Assembly (NCBI GenBank): GCA_019245575.1
Contig: JAFARE010000021.1
Coordinates: 1-54,740 of the forward strand
DNA: 54,740 bases
Direction: 5' to 3'
Source of the DNA: Candidatus Dormiibacterota bacterium
GTDB lineage: Bacteria > Chloroflexota > Dormibacteria > Aeolococcales > Aeolococcaceae
Shown here: positions 26,771-34,444 of the stretch, piece after piece
Layout: every line of letters starts with the position of its first letter
Numbering within the stretch: position 1 is the stretch's first letter
Notes under the pieces: model-generated
Databases searched by the model: none
The model's input: the letters and a program-made list of their open reading frames with translations, nothing else
What the model was told of the DNA's origin: nothing
Position numbers and translations under genes: made by a program

Positions 26771-27465
26771 GACGCCGCCTCAGCGAGGCGATACCCAACG
26801 CCGAACACGGTCTGCAGATGGCGCGGCGCCCCCGGGTCGGTCTCGATCTTGCGGCGCAGGTTCTTGATGTGCGCGTCGATGGCACGCTCATACGAGTCGA
26901 CGGCGACTCCGTGCAGCGCGTCCAGCAGCTGCGCGCGTGTGAACACCCGCCCGGGCTGCCGCGCCATGTGCAGCAGCAGCTGGAACTCGGAGGGCGTCAG
27001 CGCAACAGGATGGCCGCCGACCGCCGCCTCCATGCGCGGCACGTCCAGCACGATGTCGCCGGCACTGACGATCTCGTCGTGTGCGCGCATCGCCTGGGCA
27101 CGGCGGAGAACGGCACGCACGCGCGCCACGATCTCACGCGCGCTGAACGGCTTGGTCACGTAGTCGTCGGCGCCGAGCTCGAGTCCGGCGACGCGGTCCG
27201 CCTCCTCAGTGCGTGCCGTGAGCATGATGATCGGCACCTCGCCGTCGCGGCGCAGCGCCCGCGCGACATCGAGTCCGTCCATGCGCGGCAGGCTCAGGTC
27301 GAGGATGACGAGGTCCGGTCTGCTGCGATGCGCCGTCTGCAACGCAGCCTCGCCGTCGCCGGCGGTGAGCACGGTGAAGCCCGCGGCCTCGAGGTAGTCA
27401 CGCACCACGCGGACGATCGCGGGCTCGTCGTCCACCACGAGAACGGTCTTCACCTGCGCCACCAT
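26767..27465 (-). CDS. OmpR/PhoB-family response regulator
   Basis: 232 aa. Receiver domain with acidic pair in VVDDEP, phospho-acceptor Asp56 in VILDLSLPRMDG, Thr in MLTART and Lys in DDYVTKPFS; then a winged-helix DNA-binding domain (ALTPSEFQLLLHMARQPG, SYERAIDAHIKNLRRKIE, TVFGVGYRL). Middle gene of a three-gene operon with the small membrane protein and the kinase. The upstream 11-base-phased direct repeat (27824-27842) is a plausible binding site for autoregulation. Confidence 0.95.
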   Translation of the reverse strand: MVAQVKTVLVVDDEPAIVRVVRDYLEAAGFTVLTAGDGEAALQTAHRSRPDLVILDLSLPRMDGLDVARALRRDGEVPIIMLTARTEEADRVAGLELGADDYVTKPFSAREIVARVRAVLRRAQAMRAHDEIVSAGDIVLDVPRMEAAVGGHPVALTPSEFQLLLHMARQPGRVFTRAQLLDALHGVAVDSYERAIDAHIKNLRRKIETDPGAPRHLQTVFGVGYRLAEAAS

Positions 27466-27502
27466 CGTAGATGTGGCGGGGGCGGGTCGCCCCGCCCCGC
27501 CG

Positions 27503-27772
27503 CTACACGGTCTGTGCGGGCTGCTGCTCGCGGCCGGCCGGCGACTGACGGTGCTTCGGGCCGCAGCCCTCGCGCCATGGGCCGCCGCCGAACCCGCCCA
27601 TCATGTGGCGCCGCCAGCCGGCGCGGGGATAGAGGCCCAGCACCCGCGGCACCAGGAGGCTGCCGATGAAGGTGATCACCGTGAACCCCGCGTCGTGCGT
27701 CGTCAGGCCGACCGCGGCCGCGGCGCCGATGGCCACCAGCCCCCAGAACGTGCGAGCTGCTCGGTGGTACAT
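27503..27772 (-). CDS. Small two-helix membrane protein upstream of the two-component system
   Basis: 89 aa from ATG 27772, which has CAGGAGC about 7 bases upstream; ATG 27808 would add 12 residues without a ribosome site. Two hydrophobic segments (FWGLVAIGAAAAVGLTTH and FTVITFIGSLLVPRVLGL) are followed by a Gly/Trp/Arg-rich cytoplasmic tail (MMGGFGGGPWREGCGPKH). I do not recognise the family. Being first in the operon with a kinase that lacks a sensor loop, it may be a signalling accessory or an output of the system (inference). Confidence 0.65.
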   Translation of the reverse strand: MYHRAARTFWGLVAIGAAAAVGLTTHDAGFTVITFIGSLLVPRVLGLYPRAGWRRHMMGGFGGGPWREGCGPKHRQSPAGREQQPAQTV

Positions 27773-27823
27773 GTCCGTGCTCCTGTGGTGAGTGGATGTC
27801 ATGCCCATACACTCGCTTCAGGA

Positions 27824-27842
27824 TGTGAATGCCGTGTGAATG
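27824..27842. promoter_or_regulatory. Direct repeat TGTGAATG x2 with 11-base period, likely response regulator box
   Basis: TGTGAATG occurs at 27824-27831 and again at 27835-27842, one helical turn apart (coding strand CATTCACA...CATTCACA). Tandem half-sites with 11-base phasing are typical of PhoB/OmpR-type regulators. The repeat is about 50 bases before the small membrane protein gene, and TGTATG lies between them as a possible -10, so the box covers the -35 position. Confidence 0.55.
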
Positions 27843-27853
27843 CTTCGCGGAGC

Positions 27854-27877
27854 TCTGACGAACGCGACCGCGTCAGA
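27854..27877 (-). terminator. Stem-loop at the end of rtcB
   Basis: TCTGACG (27854-27860) and CGTCAGA (27871-27877) form a perfect 7-base stem with a 10-base loop; the right arm includes the rtcB stop codon. It sits between rtcB and the next operon on the same strand and may act as a weak terminator. No U-run. Confidence 0.35.
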
Positions 27878-29252
27878 CGCCCTTCAACGACGCAAGCGGC
27901 CAGAGGCGGTGCTCCACCTCTGCCAGCCCCGCCTGCGTGATGGCCTCGATCACCTCGCCGCTGCTCTTGTACGCGGCGCCGGACTCGTCGATGGGCACGC
28001 GGCGGTCCAGGTTGACGACGATTCCCGCGCGCCGGTAGTCGCTGTCCACCTCACGCTGCAGCAACGTCTTGCGCGCGGCGGCGCGTGACATGCGCCGTCC
28101 GGAGCCGTGGTTGACGGTGTATGCGCTCCTCGCGGATCCCGTGGGACGGAGGATGTAGGACCAGTCGCGGTTGCTCCCCGGTATGAGCACCGGATGGCCG
28201 GTTCGCTCCCACGGCGTGCCGCGCAGCGCGGGGTGACCCGCGGGAAAAGCACGCGTCGCCCCCTTGCGGTGCACGTTGACCTCTCCGTAGTCGGGATGCC
28301 ACTCGCGCTGCACCAGGTTGTGGCTGATCTCGTACACCAGCTCGAGCTCGGCGCCGAACACCGCCCGGAATGCAGCGGACACCTCCTCGGCGATGACGAG
28401 CCGGTTGATGATCGCGTAGTTGCCGCCGGCCGCGACGGCGGCGAGATATTCCTCACGCCGCGGCGACTCCGGCGCAAACCACGCCTCATCCAGGTGCGCG
28501 ATCAGCTGCGGCTGCTCCGCCTTCGCCACGTGGAAGTAGTGCTCGGCCAGTCCGTGGCCGAAGCCTCTGCTCCCGGTGTGGATCTGCACGAAGAGCGTCT
28601 GCGTCTGCTCGCTGCGCTGCAGCTCGATGAAGTGGTTGCCGCCGCCGAGAGACCCAAGCTGCGCCATTCCCCTGTCCGGCCTGCCCGAGGGAAGCTGCCA
28701 CGAGTCTGCGACGGGGAGGCAATCCCGCTCCGCCCGGCTGCGGTCGATGCGCCGGCCGTAGTGCGCGGTGTAGTAGTCCGCGCCGCCGCGGACGAGCCGC
28801 TCGAACTCTCGCCGGCCCACGTCGCGCAGGCGTCCCACCCCGCGTTCGCCCGCGCCCATGGAGACACGCTGCATCACCTCGCGGTTGAACGCGATGCGCT
28901 GCGGCTCGGTGGCCGCTTCCGCGGGCACCGCCGAGCGCAGCGAGACCATGCCGCAGCCGATGTCGAATCCCACCGGGCCCAGCGCCACCGCGCCGTTCTC
29001 CGGGTCGGTCACGATGGCGCACCCGACCGGCACACCGTAGCCGTAATGCACGTCGGGAGTGATGACGACAAGCCGCACCCCGGGAAACCGAGTTGCGGTC
29101 AGGATCTGCGGATACACTGAGATCTCGAGTTCCTCGAGAAGCTGCGGCGTCAGGAAGATGCGCACAGGCACGCCGCCTGTCTCCGAGGGGTCCATCTCGT
29201 AGCAGCCGGCGCCGTCGTGGCGAAGCCGCTCCTTCCAGGACGCCTGGCTCAC
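27873..29252 (-). CDS. rtcB: RtcB-family RNA ligase
   Basis: 459 aa from GTG 29252, overlapping the rhodanese stop as GTGA. Metal and GTP-binding motifs of RtcB are present: DVHYGYGVPVGCAI, GFDIGCGM (metal Asp/Cys), GSLGGGNHFIEL, IHTGSRGFGH, HNLVQRE, and the guanylylated His in VNHGSGRRMSR. RtcB joins 2',3'-cyclic phosphate or 3'-phosphate RNA ends to 5'-OH ends, in tRNA repair or splicing. All key residues appear intact. It is the last gene of an operon with a P-type ATPase and a rhodanese, an arrangement I have not met before. Confidence 0.93.
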   Translation of the reverse strand: MSQASWKERLRHDGAGCYEMDPSETGGVPVRIFLTPQLLEELEISVYPQILTATRFPGVRLVVITPDVHYGYGVPVGCAIVTDPENGAVALGPVGFDIGCGMVSLRSAVPAEAATEPQRIAFNREVMQRVSMGAGERGVGRLRDVGRREFERLVRGGADYYTAHYGRRIDRSRAERDCLPVADSWQLPSGRPDRGMAQLGSLGGGNHFIELQRSEQTQTLFVQIHTGSRGFGHGLAEHYFHVAKAEQPQLIAHLDEAWFAPESPRREEYLAAVAAGGNYAIINRLVIAEEVSAAFRAVFGAELELVYEISHNLVQREWHPDYGEVNVHRKGATRAFPAGHPALRGTPWERTGHPVLIPGSNRDWSYILRPTGSARSAYTVNHGSGRRMSRAAARKTLLQREVDSDYRRAGIVVNLDRRVPIDESGAAYKSSGEVIEAITQAGLAEVEHRLWPLASLKGV

Positions 29253-29650
29253 CCCGCGTGTCGCCTCGCCGGCGCGGGCGCCGCCGGAAGGCCCTCCGCC
29301 GCCCAGGCCTCGAACCCGCCGACGACATCGGTGGCCCGGTGCATGCCGAGCCGCTGCAGGTTTGCCGCCACGAGGCTCGACGAATAGCCCTGGTTGCAGA
29401 TGACGATCACCATGTCGTCCACGCTGCGCACCTGGGGGATGTGGTGTGGGTACGAGGGGTCCAGTCGCCATTCCAGGACATTGCGGTCCACCACGACCGC
29501 GCCCGGGATCTCTCCATCCCGCTGCCGCTGCTCGACCGGGCGCGTGTCCACCAGCAGCGCGCCCCCGCGCATCGCGGCCAGCGCGTCGCGCGGCGCCAGG
29601 CGCTGCAATCCCCGGCGCGCTTCGTCGAGCATGCCCTCGATGGCGCTCAC
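29249..29650 (-). CDS. Single-domain rhodanese-like protein
   Basis: 133 aa (GTG 29650; ATG 29632 possible). Rhodanese signatures ALLVDTRPVEQRQRDGEIPGA and active-site loop VICNQGYSSSL with Cys85, then DVVGGFEAWAAEGLP. A catalytic Cys is present, so sulfur transfer is possible, but substrate is unknown. No signal peptide. Located between the P-type ATPase and rtcB with a 4-base overlap to rtcB. Confidence 0.88.
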   Translation of the reverse strand: MSAIEGMLDEARRGLQRLAPRDALAAMRGGALLVDTRPVEQRQRDGEIPGAVVVDRNVLEWRLDPSYPHHIPQVRSVDDMVIVICNQGYSSSLVAANLQRLGMHRATDVVGGFEAWAAEGLPAAPAPARRHAG

Positions 29651-29702
29651 GCGCGACAGTGTGCCACCGCGTGGCCGATGATCCCCTGTGCGGCGCAGCC
29701 GT

Positions 29703-32048
29703 TCACGTGGCTCGTCGCGCGCCGCGAAGCCATGACCCCACGAGCAGCAGCACGGCCGCGCCGCCTGCGGCGATGAGCAGCACGAGACCCAGCACGCCCG
29801 CGGGCAGCTCGAGCGCGTAGAACCTGCGCACCGACGCCACCGGGAACAGCAGCACGAACCCGAGGGCGACAGCCGCCAGCAGCAGCGCGCGCCGCCACGT
29901 GAGCGGCCATGCGAGCAACAGCAGCACCGCGAGGCTGAGCGCCAGCGCGACCAGGGTCGCGCTCGTGCGCTGCTGCGTGAGCGTCAAGCCGTGCGCGCGC
30001 GCCAGCATGAAGGCCGCGAACGTGAACGCGGCCACCACCATCCCGCACGGGACGGTGAAGCGAAGAACGCGGTTGACAAAGCCGGGCTCATAGCGGCGTA
30101 GGTTGGGGGCCAGCGCCAGGAAGAACGAGGGCACGCCGATCGTCAGCGTGTCGACGATCGTCAGGTGGCGCGGCAGGAATGGATACGGCAGCAGCGCCGC
30201 TCCGGCGATCAACGCGAGCACGGTCGCCCACACCGTCTTGGTGATGAAGGTGCTGGCCACACGCTCGATGTTCGCCGTCACGCGCCGCCCTTCCGCCACC
30301 ACGCGCGGCATCGTGGCGAAGCTGCCGTCGAGGAGCACCAGCTGTGCCACCGCCTTTGTCGCCGCCGCGCCGGAGCCCATGGCCACGCCGACGTCGGCCA
30401 GCTTGAGCGCGAGCGCGTCGTTGACCCCGTCTCCGGTCATGGCGACCGTGTGGCCTTGCGCCTGCAGCGCGCGTACCATCTCCTGCTTCTGGTGCGGCGA
30501 CACGCGGCCGAAGAGGGCGTGCTCAGACAGCGCGGCGGCGAGCGCGCTCGCCTCGGCCGGAAGCTCGCGCGCGTCGACCGCGTGATCCGCGCCGGGCACA
30601 CCCGCCTGCTGCGCGACGGCCGCGACCGTGTGCGGGCTGTCGCCGGACATGACCTTCATCGCCACACCCTGCTGCGCGAAGTACGCGACCGTGTCCGCGG
30701 CATCGCCGCGCACGTGTTCCATGAACACAATGTGGGCGACCGGCTGCACATCGGCGGGCAGCTGCTCGCTGTGGAGCTCGGCTGCGCTGCGCGCCAGGAT
30801 GACGACGCGCCGCCCCGAGGCAGCCATCTGTCGCGCGCGCTCCAGCTCCACATGCTCCGTGTCGCTCAGCACCATCTCGGGGGCGCCGAGCACCCATGTG
30901 CCCCGGTCAGCGAAAGTCGCGGCGCTCCACTTGCGCTGCGAGGAGAAGGGCACCGCCGCCGTTCGCACCCAATCGCCGCCCGATGGGTAGGCGGCCGCGA
31001 GGGCGGTGAGCGTGGCGTTGCGGTTCTCATCGGCGGCCAGCGCCCCGAGCGCGGCGTCAACCGGTGCCTGACGGTCCACCGGCACGACCCTCTCGAAGCG
31101 AACCACACCGTCGGTGAGCGTGCCTGTCTTGTCGAAGCAGATCACGTCGACGCGCGCCAGCCCTTCCACCGCGGGCAGCTCCTGCACCACCACGCTGCGC
31201 CGCGCCAGCGTGAGCGCCGCCACCGCGAAGGCGATGCTGGTGAGGAGCACGAGTCCCTGCGGCACCATGCCGACCAGCGCGGCGACGGTTCCGCTCACCG
31301 CGTCGCGCACGCCCTCATGGCCGTGCAGCTGGCTCACGAGGAGCAGCACCGCCACCGGCGGGATGGCCCACGTGACGTAGCGCAGGATGCGGTTGATCCC
31401 CCCGATGAGCTCGGATTGCATGAGCGAGAAGCGCCGCGCCTCGATGACGAGCTGTCGCGCGTACGCGCCGGCGCCGACGCCGGTTGCCTGGTATCGCGCC
31501 GAACCGGAGACCGCGAAGCTGCCGGAGAGCACCGTGTCGCCGGCGTTCTTGGCGACCGCGTCGGCCTCGCCGGTGAGCAGCGACTCGTCCACCTCCAACC
31601 CGGCGGACGAGCGCACCACACCGTCGCTCACAACCTGGTCTCCCGCGCGCAGCTCCACCAGGTCACCGAGGACCACCTCGGCCGTCGACACCTCGCGCAC
31701 CTCGCCACCGCGCACCACGTGGACGTGTGGCGCCGTGAGCACCGTGAGACGGTCGAGCGTGCGCTTGGCCCGGAGCTCCTGCGCGATGCCGATGAGGGCG
31801 TTGGTCACCAGCACGATGCCGAAGAGCGCGTCCTGCAGCTGACCGAAGATGAGGATGACGACGAGCAGCGCGCTGAGGATGAAGTTGAAGCGCGTCAGCA
31901 GGTTGCCGCGCAGGATCTCCCCCACCGTGCGGCTGCTGCGATCGTCCGCGGCGTTGGTCTGACCGCGTGCGACGCGATCGGCGACCGCGTCAGCGCTGAG
32001 GCCTTCGGGGGGCGTCGTGTCGGCCGGCGCGGGCCCGGAGGCTTGCAC
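29703..32048 (-). CDS. Cation-translocating P-type ATPase, CtpE-like
   Basis: 781 aa from GTG 32048. A longer opening at GTG 32090 would place the start inside a perfect hairpin, so I reject it. Contains actuator TGEADAVAK, phosphorylation motif DKTGTLTDGV, KVMSGDSPHTV and hinge MTGDGVNDALALK. Ten transmembrane helices are predicted (two plus two before the catalytic loop, six after). The ion-site motif of helix M4 reads VPQGL instead of the common PEGL, replacing an acidic ligand. Overall closest in character to mycobacterial CtpE, a Ca2+ importer, but ion specificity is uncertain. The rhodanese gene follows after a 52-base gap. Confidence 0.9.
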   Translation of the reverse strand: MQASGPAPADTTPPEGLSADAVADRVARGQTNAADDRSSRTVGEILRGNLLTRFNFILSALLVVILIFGQLQDALFGIVLVTNALIGIAQELRAKRTLDRLTVLTAPHVHVVRGGEVREVSTAEVVLGDLVELRAGDQVVSDGVVRSSAGLEVDESLLTGEADAVAKNAGDTVLSGSFAVSGSARYQATGVGAGAYARQLVIEARRFSLMQSELIGGINRILRYVTWAIPPVAVLLLVSQLHGHEGVRDAVSGTVAALVGMVPQGLVLLTSIAFAVAALTLARRSVVVQELPAVEGLARVDVICFDKTGTLTDGVVRFERVVPVDRQAPVDAALGALAADENRNATLTALAAAYPSGGDWVRTAAVPFSSQRKWSAATFADRGTWVLGAPEMVLSDTEHVELERARQMAASGRRVVILARSAAELHSEQLPADVQPVAHIVFMEHVRGDAADTVAYFAQQGVAMKVMSGDSPHTVAAVAQQAGVPGADHAVDARELPAEASALAAALSEHALFGRVSPHQKQEMVRALQAQGHTVAMTGDGVNDALALKLADVGVAMGSGAAATKAVAQLVLLDGSFATMPRVVAEGRRVTANIERVASTFITKTVWATVLALIAGAALLPYPFLPRHLTIVDTLTIGVPSFFLALAPNLRRYEPGFVNRVLRFTVPCGMVVAAFTFAAFMLARAHGLTLTQQRTSATLVALALSLAVLLLLAWPLTWRRALLLAAVALGFVLLFPVASVRRFYALELPAGVLGLVLLIAAGGAAVLLLVGSWLRGARRAT

Positions 32049-32066
32049 GCCGGAAGTATGGCGTGA

Positions 32067-32086
32067 CGCCGGGCACGAGCCCGGCG
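32067..32086 (-). terminator. Perfect 8-base GC hairpin between the secreted protein gene and the ATPase
   Basis: Arms CGCCGGGC (32067-32074) and GCCCGGCG (32079-32086) pair around the loop ACGA. It lies 15 bases after the stop of the gene ending at 32101 and before the ATPase start, consistent with a transcription terminator. No U-run follows. Confidence 0.55.
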
Positions 32087-32100
32087 CCACGCTCAGAAGC

Positions 32101-32976
32101 TCAGCTGATGGTGACCGTGTCCATCGTCACGGTGCACAGCGCACTCGAGTTGTGCGAGGCCGCCGCCAGACCTTCGAGCACCGTGCCCGACATTGCCGCG
32201 ACGGTCTGGGTGAACAGCGTGTGCCAGGTGGTGTTGTCCGTGCTGTACGAGCCGACAAACGTCGTCCCGGTGCGGACGATGCGGATGTACTGCGGCGGCA
32301 GGATGCCTGCGACCGTTCCCGCGCGCGTCGTGGTCGCACCCGACGCTGAGCGGTACTCGACGAACACGCCGTTGCCCGGCGTGATCAGCACCGAGAACTG
32401 CGCCGATCCCGCGGTGGTGTCGGCACGCATCATCACGCCGGCCTTGGCCCATGCGTTGCTGTTGCTCTGTCCGGTGATGTGCGCCTCGATCGTGTTGTTG
32501 GTCCCGCCCGGCGACTGGTAGTCGAACCTGAAGTGGTCGGCGATGCTGAAGATGTCGGAGCCGCCGGCCATGATCGACCAGCTGCCGCTGCTCACGGACT
32601 CAGACCCGGCGGGTGTGGGGCTGCCGATGTCGGAGCACGTCCAGCCCATGGGACAACCCGGTGGCGGTGGCGGCGAGCTGGTGACGTTCAGCGTGACCGT
32701 CGTGCTGTGCGTGGCCGACGTGCCCGTGCCGGTCACGGTGATCGGGAAGCTTCCGGTCGGTGTGGACGTCGTCGTTGTGAAGTTCATCGTCGTGCTGCCG
32801 CCCGACGTGATCGTGGAGTTGGTGAAGGTCGCATTCGCCCCCGAGGGCAGGCCCGATGCGGAGAGCATGACGCTCTGCGCCGAGCCGCTCGTGATGGCCG
32901 TGTTGATGGAGGTCGACGTGCCGCTTCCCGGGGCGACGCTCACGCTGTTCGGACTCGCGTTGATGGAGAAGTCGTT
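32101..32976 (-). repeat. Shared C-terminal module, copy 1 (inverted relative to copy 2)
   Basis: Encodes the 291-residue NDFSI Ig-like domain plus concanavalin-like domain. The DNA resembles positions 37532-38431 on the other strand; for example GGCACGTCGGCCACGCAC is present in both in coding orientation. The two copies are inverted and about 4.5 kb apart. Confidence 0.75.
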
Positions 32977-34227
32977 GGGTGGCGGCGGCGAGCCGCAGGT
33001 GCCCGAGCCGAACACGACGCACGCGGTGTTGGAATAGAACGGCCCGATGAACCCGGCGCTGGCGACCAGCGTGTCGGCGCCCGCAGTCCCGCCGTTGGTC
33101 AGGTTCATGGTCACGTTGCCGTTCGAGTCGGTGTAGCCCGTTGTGGCGGGCGTGGACTTGTCAGGCCCGCCCGTCACGCTGATCGTCACCGGGGCGTTCG
33201 CCAGGGGGACGGAATCGCCTCCCAGCAGCGTCGCGGTCAACATCTGGGAGCCGCCGGTGCTCTGCGTGGCCGTCGCCGGATTCAGATTGAGCGTCGCCGC
33301 CAGGCCTGGAGGCGTGCACGTGCCTGAGCAGGAGAAGTTGGGCCTGCCCGGCCAGCCGATCTGCTCCCACTGCACCGACTCGTTCTGATGCGTCGGACAC
33401 CAACCGGAATCCGTGCCGCCGAACACTCCCTTCACCCACCAGCCGGTGTCGAGCACGTGCGCCGAGTCCGTCATCGTGTCGGTTTGCGTCGCGCCGCCCG
33501 CGACGCTCGGGCTGCTGGAGGCGATCGTCAGCGTCGGCGCGACGGTTGCCGGCGTGCACAGGTTGTGCGGCGTGTCGCTGCTGTCGAAGTCGACAAACGA
33601 ATCCTGGTGCGCCGGCGGCGGTGGATTGCCGGTGAGGATGACGCTCTTGCCCGGCGCAATGGTCAGCGGAAAGAAGCACCCGCTGCAGGCCGAGCCGGCC
33701 CAGAGCTGCCGGGTCCGGCCGCTGCCGCACCCGAAGCCGGTTGGCGAGATCGTGCCACCGTAGAACAGCATCCCCGACGAGGTGTTGCAGCGCACATTGA
33801 CGGCGATGCCACTCAGGGTCACCGGCGCATTGCCGACCGGGTTGTCAAGGCGCACGGCGCCCTCATCCCAGCAGTACGGCTTGGTCAGGTTCGGGTTCTT
33901 GGAGGTGGGCGCGCACTCCGGACCGTTGGGGTCCGGCTGGCCGACCATGCTCACCTTGCTCGGATCCGCGCCGCCGGAACAGGCAGTGCCTGTCGTGGTG
34001 ACCAATGTGCACCACGGCGTCGGGAACCAGGCGTTCACGCCGCCGATGTCTCCAACGTTCTCCGCATAGGCAACGGACACCACCAAACCCGTCGTGGTCG
34101 TCGATCCCGCCAGGTTGTGTGACGCGGTGCCACTCGTGGCGGCCCCGACGGTTGTTGCGGCCGCAAGCATTGTCCCGAATGCGACGGCAAGCGCCAGCGT
34201 CCGCCGTCCTTCCCCACCCCAGAGCAT
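32101..34227 (-). CDS. Large secreted protein with Ig-like repeats and C-terminal LamG/DUF1349-like domain
   Basis: 708 aa with a signal peptide (TLALAVAFGTMLAAATTVGA). The N-terminal half (about 40-300) is Cys-rich (Cys in WCTL, NVRC, GCGSG, SACSGC, GWCPTHQ, FSCSGTC), suggesting disulfides. A bacterial Ig-like segment follows (about 310-400: LLGGDSVPLANAPVTISV, YTDSNGNVTMNL), then a second Ig-like domain starting NDFSINASPNSVSVAPGSG and a 180-residue concanavalin-like domain (GWTCSDIGSPTPAG to the end). The last two domains are repeated in the divergent protein at 34445-38431. No enzyme motif seen; likely an adhesin or surface-binding protein. Confidence 0.82.
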   Translation of the reverse strand: MLWGGEGRRTLALAVAFGTMLAAATTVGAATSGTASHNLAGSTTTTGLVVSVAYAENVGDIGGVNAWFPTPWCTLVTTTGTACSGGADPSKVSMVGQPDPNGPECAPTSKNPNLTKPYCWDEGAVRLDNPVGNAPVTLSGIAVNVRCNTSSGMLFYGGTISPTGFGCGSGRTRQLWAGSACSGCFFPLTIAPGKSVILTGNPPPPAHQDSFVDFDSSDTPHNLCTPATVAPTLTIASSSPSVAGGATQTDTMTDSAHVLDTGWWVKGVFGGTDSGWCPTHQNESVQWEQIGWPGRPNFSCSGTCTPPGLAATLNLNPATATQSTGGSQMLTATLLGGDSVPLANAPVTISVTGGPDKSTPATTGYTDSNGNVTMNLTNGGTAGADTLVASAGFIGPFYSNTACVVFGSGTCGSPPPPNDFSINASPNSVSVAPGSGTSTSINTAITSGSAQSVMLSASGLPSGANATFTNSTITSGGSTTMNFTTTTSTPTGSFPITVTGTGTSATHSTTVTLNVTSSPPPPPGCPMGWTCSDIGSPTPAGSESVSSGSWSIMAGGSDIFSIADHFRFDYQSPGGTNNTIEAHITGQSNSNAWAKAGVMMRADTTAGSAQFSVLITPGNGVFVEYRSASGATTTRAGTVAGILPPQYIRIVRTGTTFVGSYSTDNTTWHTLFTQTVAAMSGTVLEGLAAASHNSSALCTVTMDTVTIS

Positions 34228-34383
34228 CGATTGCCCCCCTGTCTGCTCTCTAACCGCAGTCGAGCCGCGGCACCGCGCAGTCTGACACGCGACAGGATTA
34301 AGAGCAACTGCACAGTCATCCGGCGAGACCTAGTGCGAATGCACCATGTGGTCGTGGACGGGCAGCCGTATTGTGCGCCCATT

Positions 34384-34406
34384 CGGGCACCGCAGCGCCG
34401 TGCCCG
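34384..34406. other. Stem-loop in the divergent intergenic region
   Basis: CGGGCAC (34384-34390) and GTGCCCG (34400-34406) pair with a 9-base loop, 38 bases before the GTG of the plus-strand secreted protein. The remaining intergenic sequence (34228-34444) holds TATTGT at 34369-34374 as a weak -10 candidate and nothing else I can identify. Function unknown. Confidence 0.35.
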
Positions 34407-34444
34407 GGTTTGAGTGATGGGGGGGCGCTGACCGGGGGATTGTC

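Noticed and set aside
30165..32066. Long plus-strand open frame opposite the P-type ATPase
   Set aside because: Low-complexity translation; the minus strand holds DKTGTLT, GDGVNDALALK and other ATPase motifs.
32049..32090. N-terminal extension of the P-type ATPase to GTG 32090
   Set aside because: The extension would be encoded by the perfect hairpin 32067-32086 that follows the previous gene, and its residues look random.
34228..34444. Cyclic-di-GMP or other riboswitch between the divergent secreted protein genes
   Set aside because: I looked for GEMM-type conserved segments because GGDEF proteins are near, but found only a simple 7-base hairpin.
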